A DNA stretch of 64,000 nucleotides. Source: Casuarius casuarius. Its lineage: Eukaryota; Chordata; Aves; Casuariiformes; Casuariidae. The notes beneath the pieces were generated by a model. The model was not told the origin of the DNA, made no database searches, and was given only the letters and a program-made list of their open reading frames with translations. Both the position numbers and the translations under genes were made by a program. This document shows, piece by piece, positions 41,425 to 50,059 of this stretch (the first letter of the stretch is position 1; every line of letters starts with the position of its first letter). Location of the stretch: contig PTFA01000082.1 in NCBI GenBank assembly GCA_003342895.1, positions 2,676,197-2,740,196 on the forward strand, in the 5' to 3' direction.

Positions 41425-42275
41425 ACACATTCTAAATCATCACCATTAGTCTTTGTTTCATCCAGTTCAATACCAACTCGCACATTCTTTCCTCAGGTAC
41501 TCTCAGACACATCCTTCACATTATGCAAGGCAAATACTAAATCAGATAAAACAAGTCCACTTTTGGATTGTTCAAGATCCCCCAGGATAAACTAATCAGA
41601 ACCTGGGAAGAAGAGGAGGAGACTACCACAGCACATAAGGAAGACATCAAAGAACTCACTTCTGCAAAAGCAAGACAAGAACTTAACTTCTAGTCCTTTG
41701 AGTCAGTGTTGAAGATTCGGAAGTTTCACACACAATGCTAACCTGACACAGCCCACTCAAAGAACGCATCTCTACTGCAGAGTGCAATGCCACACATAGA
41801 CCCCCCCAAGCTAGCAAGCCTCCAATTTCCAAATGTAGAGAACAAACAACATACATGCACAAGAAATGCCAGTCACCATCTTGGACTCACATGCTGGTAA
41901 AGCTGGTAGACCAAATTCCCTCTTTTTTTTAACATTTGGAAGCTGCCAGAAAGTACCATCCTTTCACTCCTTCCAGTGCCCATGGACCTAGACAGGCCAG
42001 AATAATTTGTCCAACCACAGGGAGAGCTGCACCAGCATTTTCACAAAGCTGTAAGATTTTCTGCTCTGCTGCTCAGTGGCCATCGTGGGGTTCTCACTGT
42101 ACGTTTCACATAACCTAATCCTACTGCTGCTGTGTTGAGGAAGGTGGAAGCTGTGAGGGCTTTGAAGACTCTGGACAGGTAATTCCTGAGCTAATTCTGA
42201 AAGCAAAACAAAGTGACAGTGTGCTTCATGATCCGTTTTTCTAGGAAAATTACACTTTACGGTCAATTCTGTCCT
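41425..42275. other. non-coding sequence, nothing recognised
   Basis: Frames of 60-92 codons on both strands overlap each other (for example 41988-42266 minus) and show no motif. No repeat recognised. Confidence 0.45.
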
Positions 42276-42279
42276 TACC

Positions 42280-42700
42280 CGCTGACTATAAAATTAACTT
42301 ATTAGCTGACTCAACTCCACTTTGTGTGAAGGATTGAGAAGGATTGCCTCCAGCCCTTGTCCCTTTAACTCTAATTATCAAGTGTACACCAGATTAAATT
42401 CAGAATGAAGTAGCCGGGTCAGGCAATCTACTTAAAGTTTAATGGAAGTTAACGATTCATTGATCAAACTCATTTATGTCTAATTAAAGCTTTCCTGCAT
42501 TAGAAAAGACAAGGGGGAAGTTTTATAATGCACACCTCTCCCCCTCTGCACATGGCAGATTTGCTGTAGAAGTGAATAGAAAATTCACAGCATCTGTCTT
42601 TCATGAGTACATGGTTTGGCAACAGCTCTGTATATTTAAAAGTATAATTATTTTAGATGACTTCACCAAGTGGATAGGGTTTACACAGTGCTGCCAAATA
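42280..42700. promoter_or_regulatory. candidate conserved non-coding element
   Basis: This block combines many short regulatory-type motifs in moderately complex AT-rich DNA. Examples are CTCTAATTATCAAGTG near 42369, GATTCATTGATCAAAC near 42453, GTCTAATTAAAGC near 42478 and TATAATTATTTTAG near 42643. This density of TAATTA/TAATTAAA cores within about 300 bp is the highest I noticed in the window. The call is inference from motif texture. No conservation data are available to me. Confidence 0.25.
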
Positions 42701-42704
42701 CAAT

Positions 42705-43530
42705 ACCAATATCCAGCTGCACACAGCCAGATTGTAAGCTAAGCTTGTATGCACTAGCACCAGCTCACAATAATGAAGCTCAAGGAGCGTAATAATAACC
42801 AGAACTGCATGTGGCTCTCAAGGATGAGCCTCAATGGAATAAGGCAGCAGTGACGTTAAGCCTAAGACAGGGAGGCAAGCTTCCAATTGCATGTGGATTC
42901 ACCTCATGTGCTATTCACGCTTAAAAACTGGCAAGATAGCCGAGCCATTTAAGGCAAAGTGCAGATAGTGTTCAGTGTTCAAGCATAATGAGAGCAGCAG
43001 GCAACTCACTGCAACATGCAGGATTTATTCCTTCCTCCGCTGACTGTCCCCTCTTATTAAGCATCTTCTAAACACCATCTTGTACATAAATATACTATCA
43101 CACTACAATATCCCTTATTGAGGAGCTATCCACCAGAACATTACTTTTGTCACATTTATTCAAGACAGTATAATTAAAGGGAATACCATGGCCTACTTAC
43201 ATATTTATCATTCTGTGCTTTTAAATTATATACAAGTCATGTGAAGAGAGAAAAATACCTTTTTGTAATCTCAGTTTGCTAGAGTACAGAGAGAGCTTTT
43301 TCATCACAATTTGGAATGGTTGGTCTTTCACATGTTAGCATTATACAGTCTTAAACATGACACTTTTCAAGCCTTTTTCAATGTATGAATCCATAAAATG
43401 TCATAAATGACTCTGGAAAGAAAAAAATTAAATGTNATATAATAGTTTGCCTTCTTTGGTAATCTACAGCCCCATCTCCCCAAACCATCCATCAAATACA
43501 GGATAAAAACTGGTGATCTTACAGGCTGAT
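42705..43530. other. non-coding sequence, nothing recognised
   Basis: AT-rich single-copy sequence with one ambiguous base near 43436. Frames are short. If the exon-like segments above 43538 belong to a minus-strand transcript, its 3' UTR could lie here: the motif TTTATT, a minus-strand AATAAA, occurs near 43023 and 43154. Confidence 0.4.
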
Positions 43531-43537
43531 GGATAGT

Positions 43538-43783
43538 TTACATAGAGTTTCGTGTTGGAGCAAGTGCAAAGCTTTCATGTGATGGAAAGACAGACTTTTT
43601 TCCCACATGCTGTTCTACCGGTATGGCATTTTGAAAATCTGTATGAATGTCCGGTGATAACTTGATGACCTTCTGCTTCTTGCTCTTCAAGTACCAGTGG
43701 AGTACATATTTCACTGTCTTCAATATAGATATATTATATATATATATATACACATATATATATATAGTATTCCTGATTGTCAA
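43538..43783 (-). CDS. exon-like open segment, unrecognised (possible terminal exon)
   Basis: On the minus strand an open frame ends in a stop at 43538. Its last ~58 codons, after a possible acceptor (…ctatattgaag) just past the TA microsatellite, read like protein: basic at the start (WYLKSKKQKV), then IKLSPDIHTDF and a Ser/Pro-containing end (FPSHESFALAPTRNSM). The first ~23 codons are merely the translated TA repeat and cannot be real coding sequence. I recognise no family. Open frames of this size are common by chance here, so this is a candidate only. It is included because it lies downstream of other exon-like segments on the same strand. Confidence 0.15.
   Translation of the reverse strand: MTIRNTIYIYVYIYIYNISILKTVKYVLHWYLKSKKQKVIKLSPDIHTDFQNAIPVEQHVGKKSVFPSHESFALAPTRNSM
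43724..43766. repeat. (TA)n microsatellite
   Basis: Alternating TA with small interruptions (TATTATA and TACACATA) over about 43 bp. It is self-complementary and may extrude as a cruciform or be length-variable. Confidence 0.9.
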
Positions 43784-44131
43784 ATATAATTGCCATTTAA
43801 GTAAAACGCATGTTCACCCACTGCAAAGTTGTGTGAACGAGTGCTTATACATTAAATGCATAGCACTTCCTAACAAATGCTTGACTTGTCAGGGTCAGAT
43901 TGATTCATTGAGACAAGCTGTAGTTCATGAAAGTCTAGTATCAGCAGCAGCCAGCCGTGGTCTTTCATAACTTTTTGGCTGTAGCTCTTTACCACCCTTT
44001 CCAGTCCTGGCACCTCAGAAAAACATGGTATCCAGTGCTGTTAAGCTGCAGTTGAAAAAGCCTTCAGTAGCATTACTTCTCTTTCCCAGAATGAGTTGCC
44101 ATATATTTCCTTTGCTTTTGGCAGTTTTCTT

Positions 44132-44467
44132 TTATAAAGCCTTAACGGGTTTAACTTGCAGTTTAACAGTGGCAAGCAACTCCTTGTCATATGGCAGTAA
44201 GATATGGCTTAATTTCTGTTTTATGGTAAATTGCACAGACTCGCTGTGAATATACTGAGGTCTATTATCTGAATTACACTGTTTGAGACTCCTTTTCTGC
44301 TCAAGTATTTTCTTCTTTATCCATAGCAGTTCCATGTCCAGAAAGTCAGCCAGTTCCCAGAAGTCTATGGAGTAGTCTGTAATAATGAGGCAGTTTGTAT
44401 GATTTGTAGTTGAAAGGTCATTTCCTACTTTTCTCCAAGATCTGCAGGGAATGGCTTGTATTTTCAT
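44132..44467 (-). CDS. exon-like open segment of 111 codons, unrecognised
   Basis: A minus-strand frame runs from 44467 to a stop at 44132. The frame is open a few codons further upstream, to a TAG that could itself be the AG of an acceptor (…aaattatgtgtag, then GCCAAGTATC). The composition is protein-like and not low-complexity: a mixed, partly hydrophobic centre (DFWELADFLDMELLWIKKK) followed by a charged stretch and a basic C-terminus. I know no family that it fits. Roughly half a dozen frames of this length are expected by chance in the window, so evidence for coding is weak. It might be the last exon of a gene, part of a decayed processed copy, or nothing. Confidence 0.2.
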   Translation of the reverse strand: MKIQAIPCRSWRKVGNDLSTTNHTNCLIITDYSIDFWELADFLDMELLWIKKKILEQKRSLKQCNSDNRPQYIHSESVQFTIKQKLSHILLPYDKELLATVKLQVKPVKAL

Positions 44468-44496
44468 TGTTTCTCTTTGATACTTGGCCTACACAT

Positions 44497-44558
44497 AATT
44501 TAACTGCAATTAAATCAAATCTAATTGCAATTAAATTAAATTGCAATTGCAATTAATT
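44497..44558. repeat. AT-rich palindromic repeat (AATTGCAATT-type)
   Basis: The self-complementary motif AATTGCAATT and variants (CTGCAATTAAA, AATTAAATTAAATTG) recur several times in about 60 bp. The core ATTGCAAT also resembles a C/EBP-type site, but the array is low-complexity and lies directly upstream, on the minus strand, of the open segment ending at 44132. Confidence 0.75.
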
Positions 44559-44904
44559 CTAAAATCTCTGAAAGTCTTGATCATGTTTGACCAGGATATC
44601 GCTCCTCCGGGTTTCCAAAGACAGGCTTCCATTCCAGAATGGCCATAAGTATCCTTGGGAAAAATGAAGTTCTCAGTAATCTGGGCATTACAACCCAACT
44701 GTCTTATATGCTACTGTATACACTCAAACCATTTTGATATTTCCAGTAACCTTGAAAGACAAGTGGGGTTTATCCTAGCTGCCTGACTATCCAGGAAGAA
44801 TGATGGACATGAATACCTGTAAATCTTTATCTTATACAGATTGCTCCCCAATTCTTTCCAGCCCCCGTCTTATAACTCACACGTAACTCTTTAATAAGCT
44901 GAAA

Positions 44905-45585
44905 ATCAAAAAAGGATCACACAAAAAGTGGAAAAAAGGACACATGACTGAGCATGAATATAAGGGAGAAGCACAGGCTATAGGGATAAAATCAGAAAGA
45001 CTACAGCACAAAATGAGTTACAACTAGCAGGGAATATAAAAGACTCTAAGAGTTCGGTGATTGCATCAGAAATATTTCTATCTTATTTATTGAATACAAG
45101 GGAAAGAATAGAAAGTTTAGGTGCATGGCATACCGGGGAAGGAGAACAAGTAGTGTATGACATAGATAAGGCTGAAATACTGACCTTTTCATTTCTTTTC
45201 AGAATGACACAATTGATATTAAAGGGGAGAGGAATGTGGCCCAGAATACGGAAAGAACATCTTAAAAGTATTAAGGTAAGATAGATATACTCAACACAGT
45301 AAGACCTGATGAAGTTCACCTTACAGCATTTCAGGAACCAGCTGAATCCATCCCTAATAACTCAGGGGACAAAGGTGAACCAGAGAAAGGCCTGTCTAAA
45401 AGAGTATTCTGATACACGTTACTCAAGTTTGCTCCAGTGCTTAGAAGAATACTAGAAAGGAATAACTGAACTATCAGTTATAAGGTCTGAGAAGGTAATA
45501 GGCTAACAAAAAGCAACAATAAATATCGATAAATCATATTATATCAGTTTAATTTGGTATATTTGATAGGGTTACTGGCCTACAT
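44905..45585 (+). mobile_element. CR1-type LINE, internal ORF2 fragment (decayed)
   Basis: On the plus strand this segment reads as the region of CR1 ORF2 between the endonuclease and reverse-transcriptase domains. Recognisable pieces are CACAAAATGAGTTACAA with CTAGCAGGGA near 45007-45034, GACATAGATAAGGCTGAAAT near 45160, the translated block PDEVHLTAFQEPAESIP near 45304-45354, and FDRVTGL near 45563. CR1 proteins carry an equivalent sequence (PDEIHLRVLKELAEAIS-like, then FDRVTGLV-like). The frame is broken repeatedly and more than 100 bp that should lie between the last two blocks are strongly diverged. The copy is old, 5'- and 3'-truncated and inactive. It resembles the CR1 type abundant in turtles and crocodilians, and birds retain old copies of the same lineage. 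Confidence 0.75.
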
Positions 45586-45590
45586 AAGGA

Positions 45591-45648
45591 GGATGTTTCT
45601 TTATAGCATCCTTATAACGTCCTACATTAAGGATGTTTCCTTATAACC
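45591..45648. repeat. imperfect direct repeat (about 15 bp, 40 bp apart)
   Basis: GGATGTTTCTTTATA at 45591-45605 recurs as GGATGTTTCCTTATA at 45631-45645 with one mismatch, and CCTTATAAC occurs in both units. The pair lies exactly between two CR1 fragments of opposite orientation. Confidence 0.75.
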
Positions 45649-45835
45649 AGCCTGAACCTTTTTTTGTTTCAGATTATGCCTCTCATTCTCCCGCCATGCA
45701 CCACTGAAAAGCCTGACTCTGTCTTCTTGATGACCTCCTCGTAGGTACCGGGGAGCTGCTGTCAGGTCCCCCTGAAGCCCTCTCTTCTCTCAGCTAAATG
45801 ATCTTCCCCTTCCCACCTTCCACTGCAATCCTAAT
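45649..45835 (-). mobile_element. CR1 LINE 3' ORF2 fragment, opposite orientation
   Basis: On the minus strand the sequence translates to the late part of CR1 ORF2: HLAERREGFRGDLTAAPRYL, continuing RYLRGGHQEDRVRLFSG and a basic stretch. This is the same protein block as in the copy at 32.6-33.0 kb (there LEERWLRGDLAAVYSYL). About 180 bp are recognisable. The element is truncated at both ends and its ORF is not intact beyond this block. It faces the CR1 fragment at 44905-45585 and so must come from a separate insertion or a rearrangement. Confidence 0.75.
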
Positions 45836-46149
45836 ATGATAAAATGCAATAAGAAGATAACTGTTTAGAGTCAGAAAGTAGTAGTAAAATGCACAAATAC
45901 AAAGTGAGAAATAACTAACTAGGCAGCAGGGCTTCAAACAGTGACATGCTGTTGCACTATATCCATGTATGTGTCACATGAAAGACAATTTGCTCTGCTT
46001 GGCACTTCTGAAGCTTCAGCTGGATGCACTGTATCCAGTTCTAAGAAAACAAATGTTAAGAGAGATGGAGATAGATAGGAGAAACCCTAGCTGAAATATG
46101 ATTCTGAAATTTGTAGACACACCCCTTTAGGAAAGGCAAATTGGTTTGC

Positions 46150-46192
46150 AGGGGAGGGAGAGGGAGGGGGAGGAAGGAGAGAGAAGAAACAC
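46150..46192 (+). repeat. polypurine GA/GGGA tract
   Basis: About 40 nt of pure purine with several GGG runs (GGGGAGGGAGAGGGAGGGGG). It has G-quadruplex and triplex (H-DNA) potential. No gene feature is attached to it. Confidence 0.7.
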
Positions 46193-46915
46193 TGAAGATG
46201 GGCATGGAAATAGTATTCCAGTAGCTCAGCAGGTTTAAGTCTTCCAGTATTAAAGAAAGGAAAGAGCAACAACTCCCTGTGCTCACTGCGAACATGACAG
46301 ATAGCATCACTACATCACTACCACCTTTCAACCAAGGGTAGACAAATGTCTCCCAGGACCAGGTTACATATAGTCAGCCCTGTGCTAGGGCAGAGGGGAG
46401 CAGCAGATGGTGTCTCATAGCCCTTCCCATTCAAAGCCTACAATTTTCATAGCAAGTTTGACTGATGCTTCAGATAGACAGACACATTCTAAATAAAAAC
46501 TAAACAAGGTCATCTCATGAAACATTTGCGAGGTTTTGATGTCATTAAAGGCAGCCAAAAAATCACTGCCTGAAAGCAGCATTTTCTATGTTGCTCATGC
46601 AATGTGAATTGTCAGCATGCATGTTTTCCCTTAGAATTTGCTTGTCATTCACAGTGTCCTAATGGCATTATTTTCCTGCCAACAGAACTTTAATTTGACA
46701 TTGCTTGGTTCCCATCTTTCTCGTCTTGCCTAACCTAGCATATTCATTGATGTCCTACAGTTTATTCATAATTTAATGTCTTGCTTGTTTGCAGTGTTGC
46801 CATAGTTTTAAATGTGGTACTAGAAGCTTTACAAAGCATCACATTTTCCTGTTTGTTCAGAGTGGGTTTTTTTGTTTGTTTGTTAAGTGTATTAGTATAA
46901 TGGTCATGCAAAAAC

Positions 46916-47152
46916 CTTGTTCTTTACATCATTTGCTTCTTCAGTAAGACAATTTTTCTTTCCTTTACAAGTCTGCAAGCTTTGGTAGGTCATTTCTCTC
47001 ATCACAGTTGCTCCATATTTCTTTAGAGGCAAGGCACAGTTGTATGCATATTTCTGCAAGACATCTAGAGCTTGGCACAAAGGATGCTTGTTTTCAGAGC
47101 ATTTCCATTCAAATTGTACATCTTTTATCCCTGTGGAATGGAATCCCAAACC
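46916..47152 (-). CDS. exon-like open segment, unrecognised
   Basis: On the minus strand a 79-codon open segment is preceded by AG (…ggctgtag) and ends before a GT (AACAAG|GTTTTT). The composition is Cys- and Lys-rich (CSENKHPLCQALDVLQKYAY, later LQTCKGKKNC). The phase does not match that of the exon-like segment at 47593-47686, so an intermediate exon or a different acceptor (CCACAG at about 47138) would be needed for both to belong to one transcript. I recognise no family. The length is within chance expectation. Confidence 0.15.
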
Positions 47153-47592
47153 CTACAGCCAGGTGCTGGGACATTTTCTGGTTCCAAAACAGCATACATG
47201 GGGTAAATGTCCTGACAGAAAACAAAGAGGAGACTGAGTAAATCACCAAGAGTCATGGCCTGCACAGGAAGGGAAGCGAGGAACAGAGGAGCATTTGGAC
47301 CTGCAGGTCAGGGACAAGAACACCCTTGGCCTCACTAGCAGATCCATTTGGAGATACTCAGACAATCAGCCCATGGGGCTCCTATGCCCAAAAGGCACAT
47401 TGCCAACCTGTATTTGCTAGCTAGAACCCTGTCCCTACAGCTTGCTTTGCCTTCCAAAGGACACTACGAACAAGGTATTTCTTATACTCTATTTCTTAAC
47501 AATCACAAAAAAGTTCAGTTGTTATAGATGTATTTTTATGTGAAAATAGTGATAACATCTTATATGCTTCATCACAGCATCTGAAAACATAC

Positions 47593-47686
47593 CTCTTGCA
47601 CAGTGCACTTCCAGCAAGTGGAAAGCGTTTGGGAGTACAATTAAGATCCCACACCAGCTCATCTGCTACCAGCTCATCGAGGAACT
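47593..47686 (-). CDS. putative internal exon (94 nt), unrecognised gene
   Basis: On the minus strand a strong acceptor (long T-rich tract, TTTCTCCTAG) precedes 94 nt that are open in one frame and end at a good donor (AAGAG|GTATGT). The translation is acidic and then basic: FLDELVADELVWDLNCTPK followed by RFPLAGSALCKR. The exon needs one nucleotide from the previous exon, and the segment at 48020-48194 ends with exactly one spare nucleotide, so the junction gives a Glu codon and the frame continues. Two plausible splice sites plus matching phase are better than the chance frames elsewhere, but still not proof. I recognise no family. The short Ser/Thr-Pro and Asp/Glu-rich style suggests a poorly structured nuclear-type protein, which is a guess. 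Confidence 0.35.
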
Positions 47687-47693
47687 CTAGGAG

Positions 47694-47724
<31 letters not shown>

Positions 47725-47741
47725 ACAAAAAAAACCAAAAC
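47694..47741. repeat. (AAAAC)n microsatellite
   Basis: At least five AAAAC units, then A-rich sequence. On the minus strand it reads (GTTTT)n and forms most of the pyrimidine-rich tract in front of the putative acceptor at 47687. Confidence 0.9.
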
Positions 47742-48019
47742 AGTCTCCATCCATTAAAAGTAAGGATATGACTGTTTGTATCCAGCCCTGTTAAAGGGAA
47801 CTCTTTTCCTACTGTGAGCTAAAGACTAATTGCTACATATGTAACATGCCCTTTCACATTTATACACTCTTTTGCAGAAGTGGAAGAAAAAAGGTAATCT
47901 TCATGCTTTTTATTTGTTTTTGTACTAATCCTAGTTTCTGATGACCTGTATCTGCAGAAAGTTAATTCACTTTGGAAACAGTGTTCAATGTTTGACTCTA
48001 AAATGATATAGCAATAAAC

Positions 48020-48194
48020 CTGTGCATTTGGGGTTTTTATTCCTCGCCTCAAGTGTACTATTCTGTCTCATCAGGCGTTCCTGAAAGGATTTTTTATTTG
48101 AACGCTGAGGTGTTAGTACAGTAATAGCTTCACTGCCCTTGGATGTCTTTCCTAGGATCCTGTCCCCTGTGCATTCTCCTTTCAAGTGACAGTC
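48020..48194 (-). CDS. putative exon, 5' boundary uncertain, unrecognised gene
   Basis: The minus-strand frame is open from a TAG at 48195-48197 down to a possible donor at 48020 (ACAG|GTTTAT). The translation is hydrophilic and Ser/Lys/Asn-rich, with blocks such as SKGSEAITVLTPQRSNKK and SFQERLMRQNSTLEARNKNP. It ends with one spare nucleotide, which fits the 94-nt segment at 47593-47686 across a 333-nt intron. The acceptor is weak (…gaaacatag), and a second frame in the upstream 80 nt is also open, so the true 5' boundary may lie elsewhere. The family is unknown. A start codon is not apparent, so further 5' exons would be required. Confidence 0.3.
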
Positions 48195-48199
48195 CTATG

Positions 48200-49920
48200 T
48201 TTCCACTTCTCTTTGGAGAAGAGGGCCCTGTAATCTAACTGCTTTCTTTGCGTGATGAGGTTCTCTTTTTGATTAGCAGCCTTGATACCAAGCAGGCTTA
48301 ACGGCTCCTCTTAGGAAGTCTTGCATATTCACAGTATGCAGCAATTCCCTCAAAACAAAGCGTCCATCCAAAAGCTCATAGCACTCAGACAAAACTATTT
48401 AAAGACCAGAATTATGTGGACAGCACCTTTCCCATTCCTGGCACGTCCCTTAACCCCATATGAAGACATANCTTCAATGTGGTGTCTCTTGGGGATGGCA
48501 CTATGACCCACCTGACCTCAGAGAGCCCATATCAGCTTGCCACAGCTGATGACTCTCCCCTGTCTGCTCCCTCACTTTCCACATAGTGTTTTCTGACCTC
48601 TAAGTCCTCAACACTGTAATTCAGCCAGGAGATGCCATTCAAGGGTAAGTGGGCTTTCAGCGTTCAGAAAAAGTTCCAGTACACTTTTCCCCGAGGGTAT
48701 TTACAGACCTAAGGACAGCCTCCTATCACTCAGCTACTGACACGGCCTGGAGTCTCCACATGTCCCAGCCAACAAGCTGTTCTTCAGCTCTCCATTAGGG
48801 GCGGATGATATGCTTATGAAGTTGCAAAATTTGGAATGTAAAGGGGCTCATTTTCTTTCCTTTTTAAGGAGAGTGAGAGCCACGACAGCTAGAAAGGTTA
48901 GCATCTAGACATCTGACCTGGGAGAAATAGTCAGGAGATATTGACATCTGCAAGATCCTGTGAACGGTACTGTATTAGGAAGGTCCATTCTGAACTTTTT
49001 CTCCCTTGTGGGTACTATGAATTTACTTAGAGCACCATAAATCTCTCTGCAATCTTATGAATGACCTAAGTCAAAGAATCAGATTAATTTAGCTTTGGCC
49101 AGTAGAAAGCCATAGAAACTTTCTGAAAGAACTCCACTAGTGTGTGTTGGGAGTGGGAGGGGGACCACTTTCTACTGTAGAAAGGCTCAGCTGAGAACCG
49201 CACATGGTCAGGAAGCAAAAGACCACAGAGGCAGTAGAACAGCCCCTTATCACCCCTGGGGCCTGACAGCAACTCCTTTAAATGGTTTGGAGCAATCATG
49301 AGGACTTATCCAGAAGAGCAAGACTTTCCTGATAGGAGCCCAAGGTGATGTGTAACAAAAACATATCCACTACCCTGCAGAGTCTTACTATCAGCTGCAA
49401 GATGACACAGAGACACAAGTACACTGATTGAGAGAAACACAGAGCAACAAGTGAGACAGTAAAAGACAGATGCTCCTTCCTGAACTTAACTGCTGAAGAG
49501 AAGTTAAGTACATATGAGATGCATATTTANTAGCAGAACACTAGAAAAAGAAAAAAAAAAATCAGCATAACCTGCGAGATACGTTATCTTTGGAGTATGG
49601 CTGAATATGAGCCAGGCTCAATAACTTTTAATTAGTATTTAGAGCACAATTCACAGGCAGCATTGAGCCAAAAGTAGCACTGATCTCAATAAGGCAGTAT
49701 TGAAATAGAATAATAACTATTCTTAAAGATTATTTTGATTTTTCTTCTCAGAGGGAAATTTAAGCAGTGATAAAAATTCATGATCTATCAAATTTGATAG
49801 TAATCAGTAAGTTATTTCATGAGTAGTAGACCTAATGAAGTCTGGCTTCCTACAAATTGCATCTTTCCTACCCACGCCATCACTTGATACCTCAGTACCA
49901 AACCACCCCCTAAGTACCCT
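48200..49920. other. non-coding sequence, nothing recognised
   Basis: I find no further segment here with both splice sites and an open frame on the minus strand. The 71-codon frame at 49084-49299 has no acceptor. If the neighbouring exon-like segments form one gene this is intron. The block 49560-49830 is AT-rich with TTTTAATTAG and similar motifs and might hold a regulatory element. Confidence 0.4.
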
Positions 49921-49923
49921 TAC

Positions 49924-50052
49924 AAAATTTCCACTGTAGGTAGGAAGCTGGACACTCCCATCCCTCTTTCAAAATTTGGTCAAAACTGACCAAAGGGTCC
50001 GTCCACCAGTTTTGGTGTTCTGAAAAGGCAGCAAAAATCACGATCTCATTTC
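49924..50052 (-). CDS. putative internal exon (129 nt, symmetric phase), unrecognised
   Basis: On the minus strand a T-rich acceptor (CTTGTTTTTTCCTAG) is followed by 129 open nucleotides and a consensus-like donor (TTTT|GTAAGG). The segment enters and leaves in the same phase, as many internal exons do. The translation contains FSEHQNWWTDPLVSFDQIL and ECPASYLQWKF, a Trp-rich, non-repetitive composition. A second possible acceptor (GCCTTTTCAG) lies inside. I recognise no family. It lies on the same strand as, and about 1.7 kb upstream of, the exon pair at 47.6-48.2 kb, so one gene could include them all, but the connecting exons are not visible. Confidence 0.25.
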
Positions 50053-50059
50053 CTAGGAA

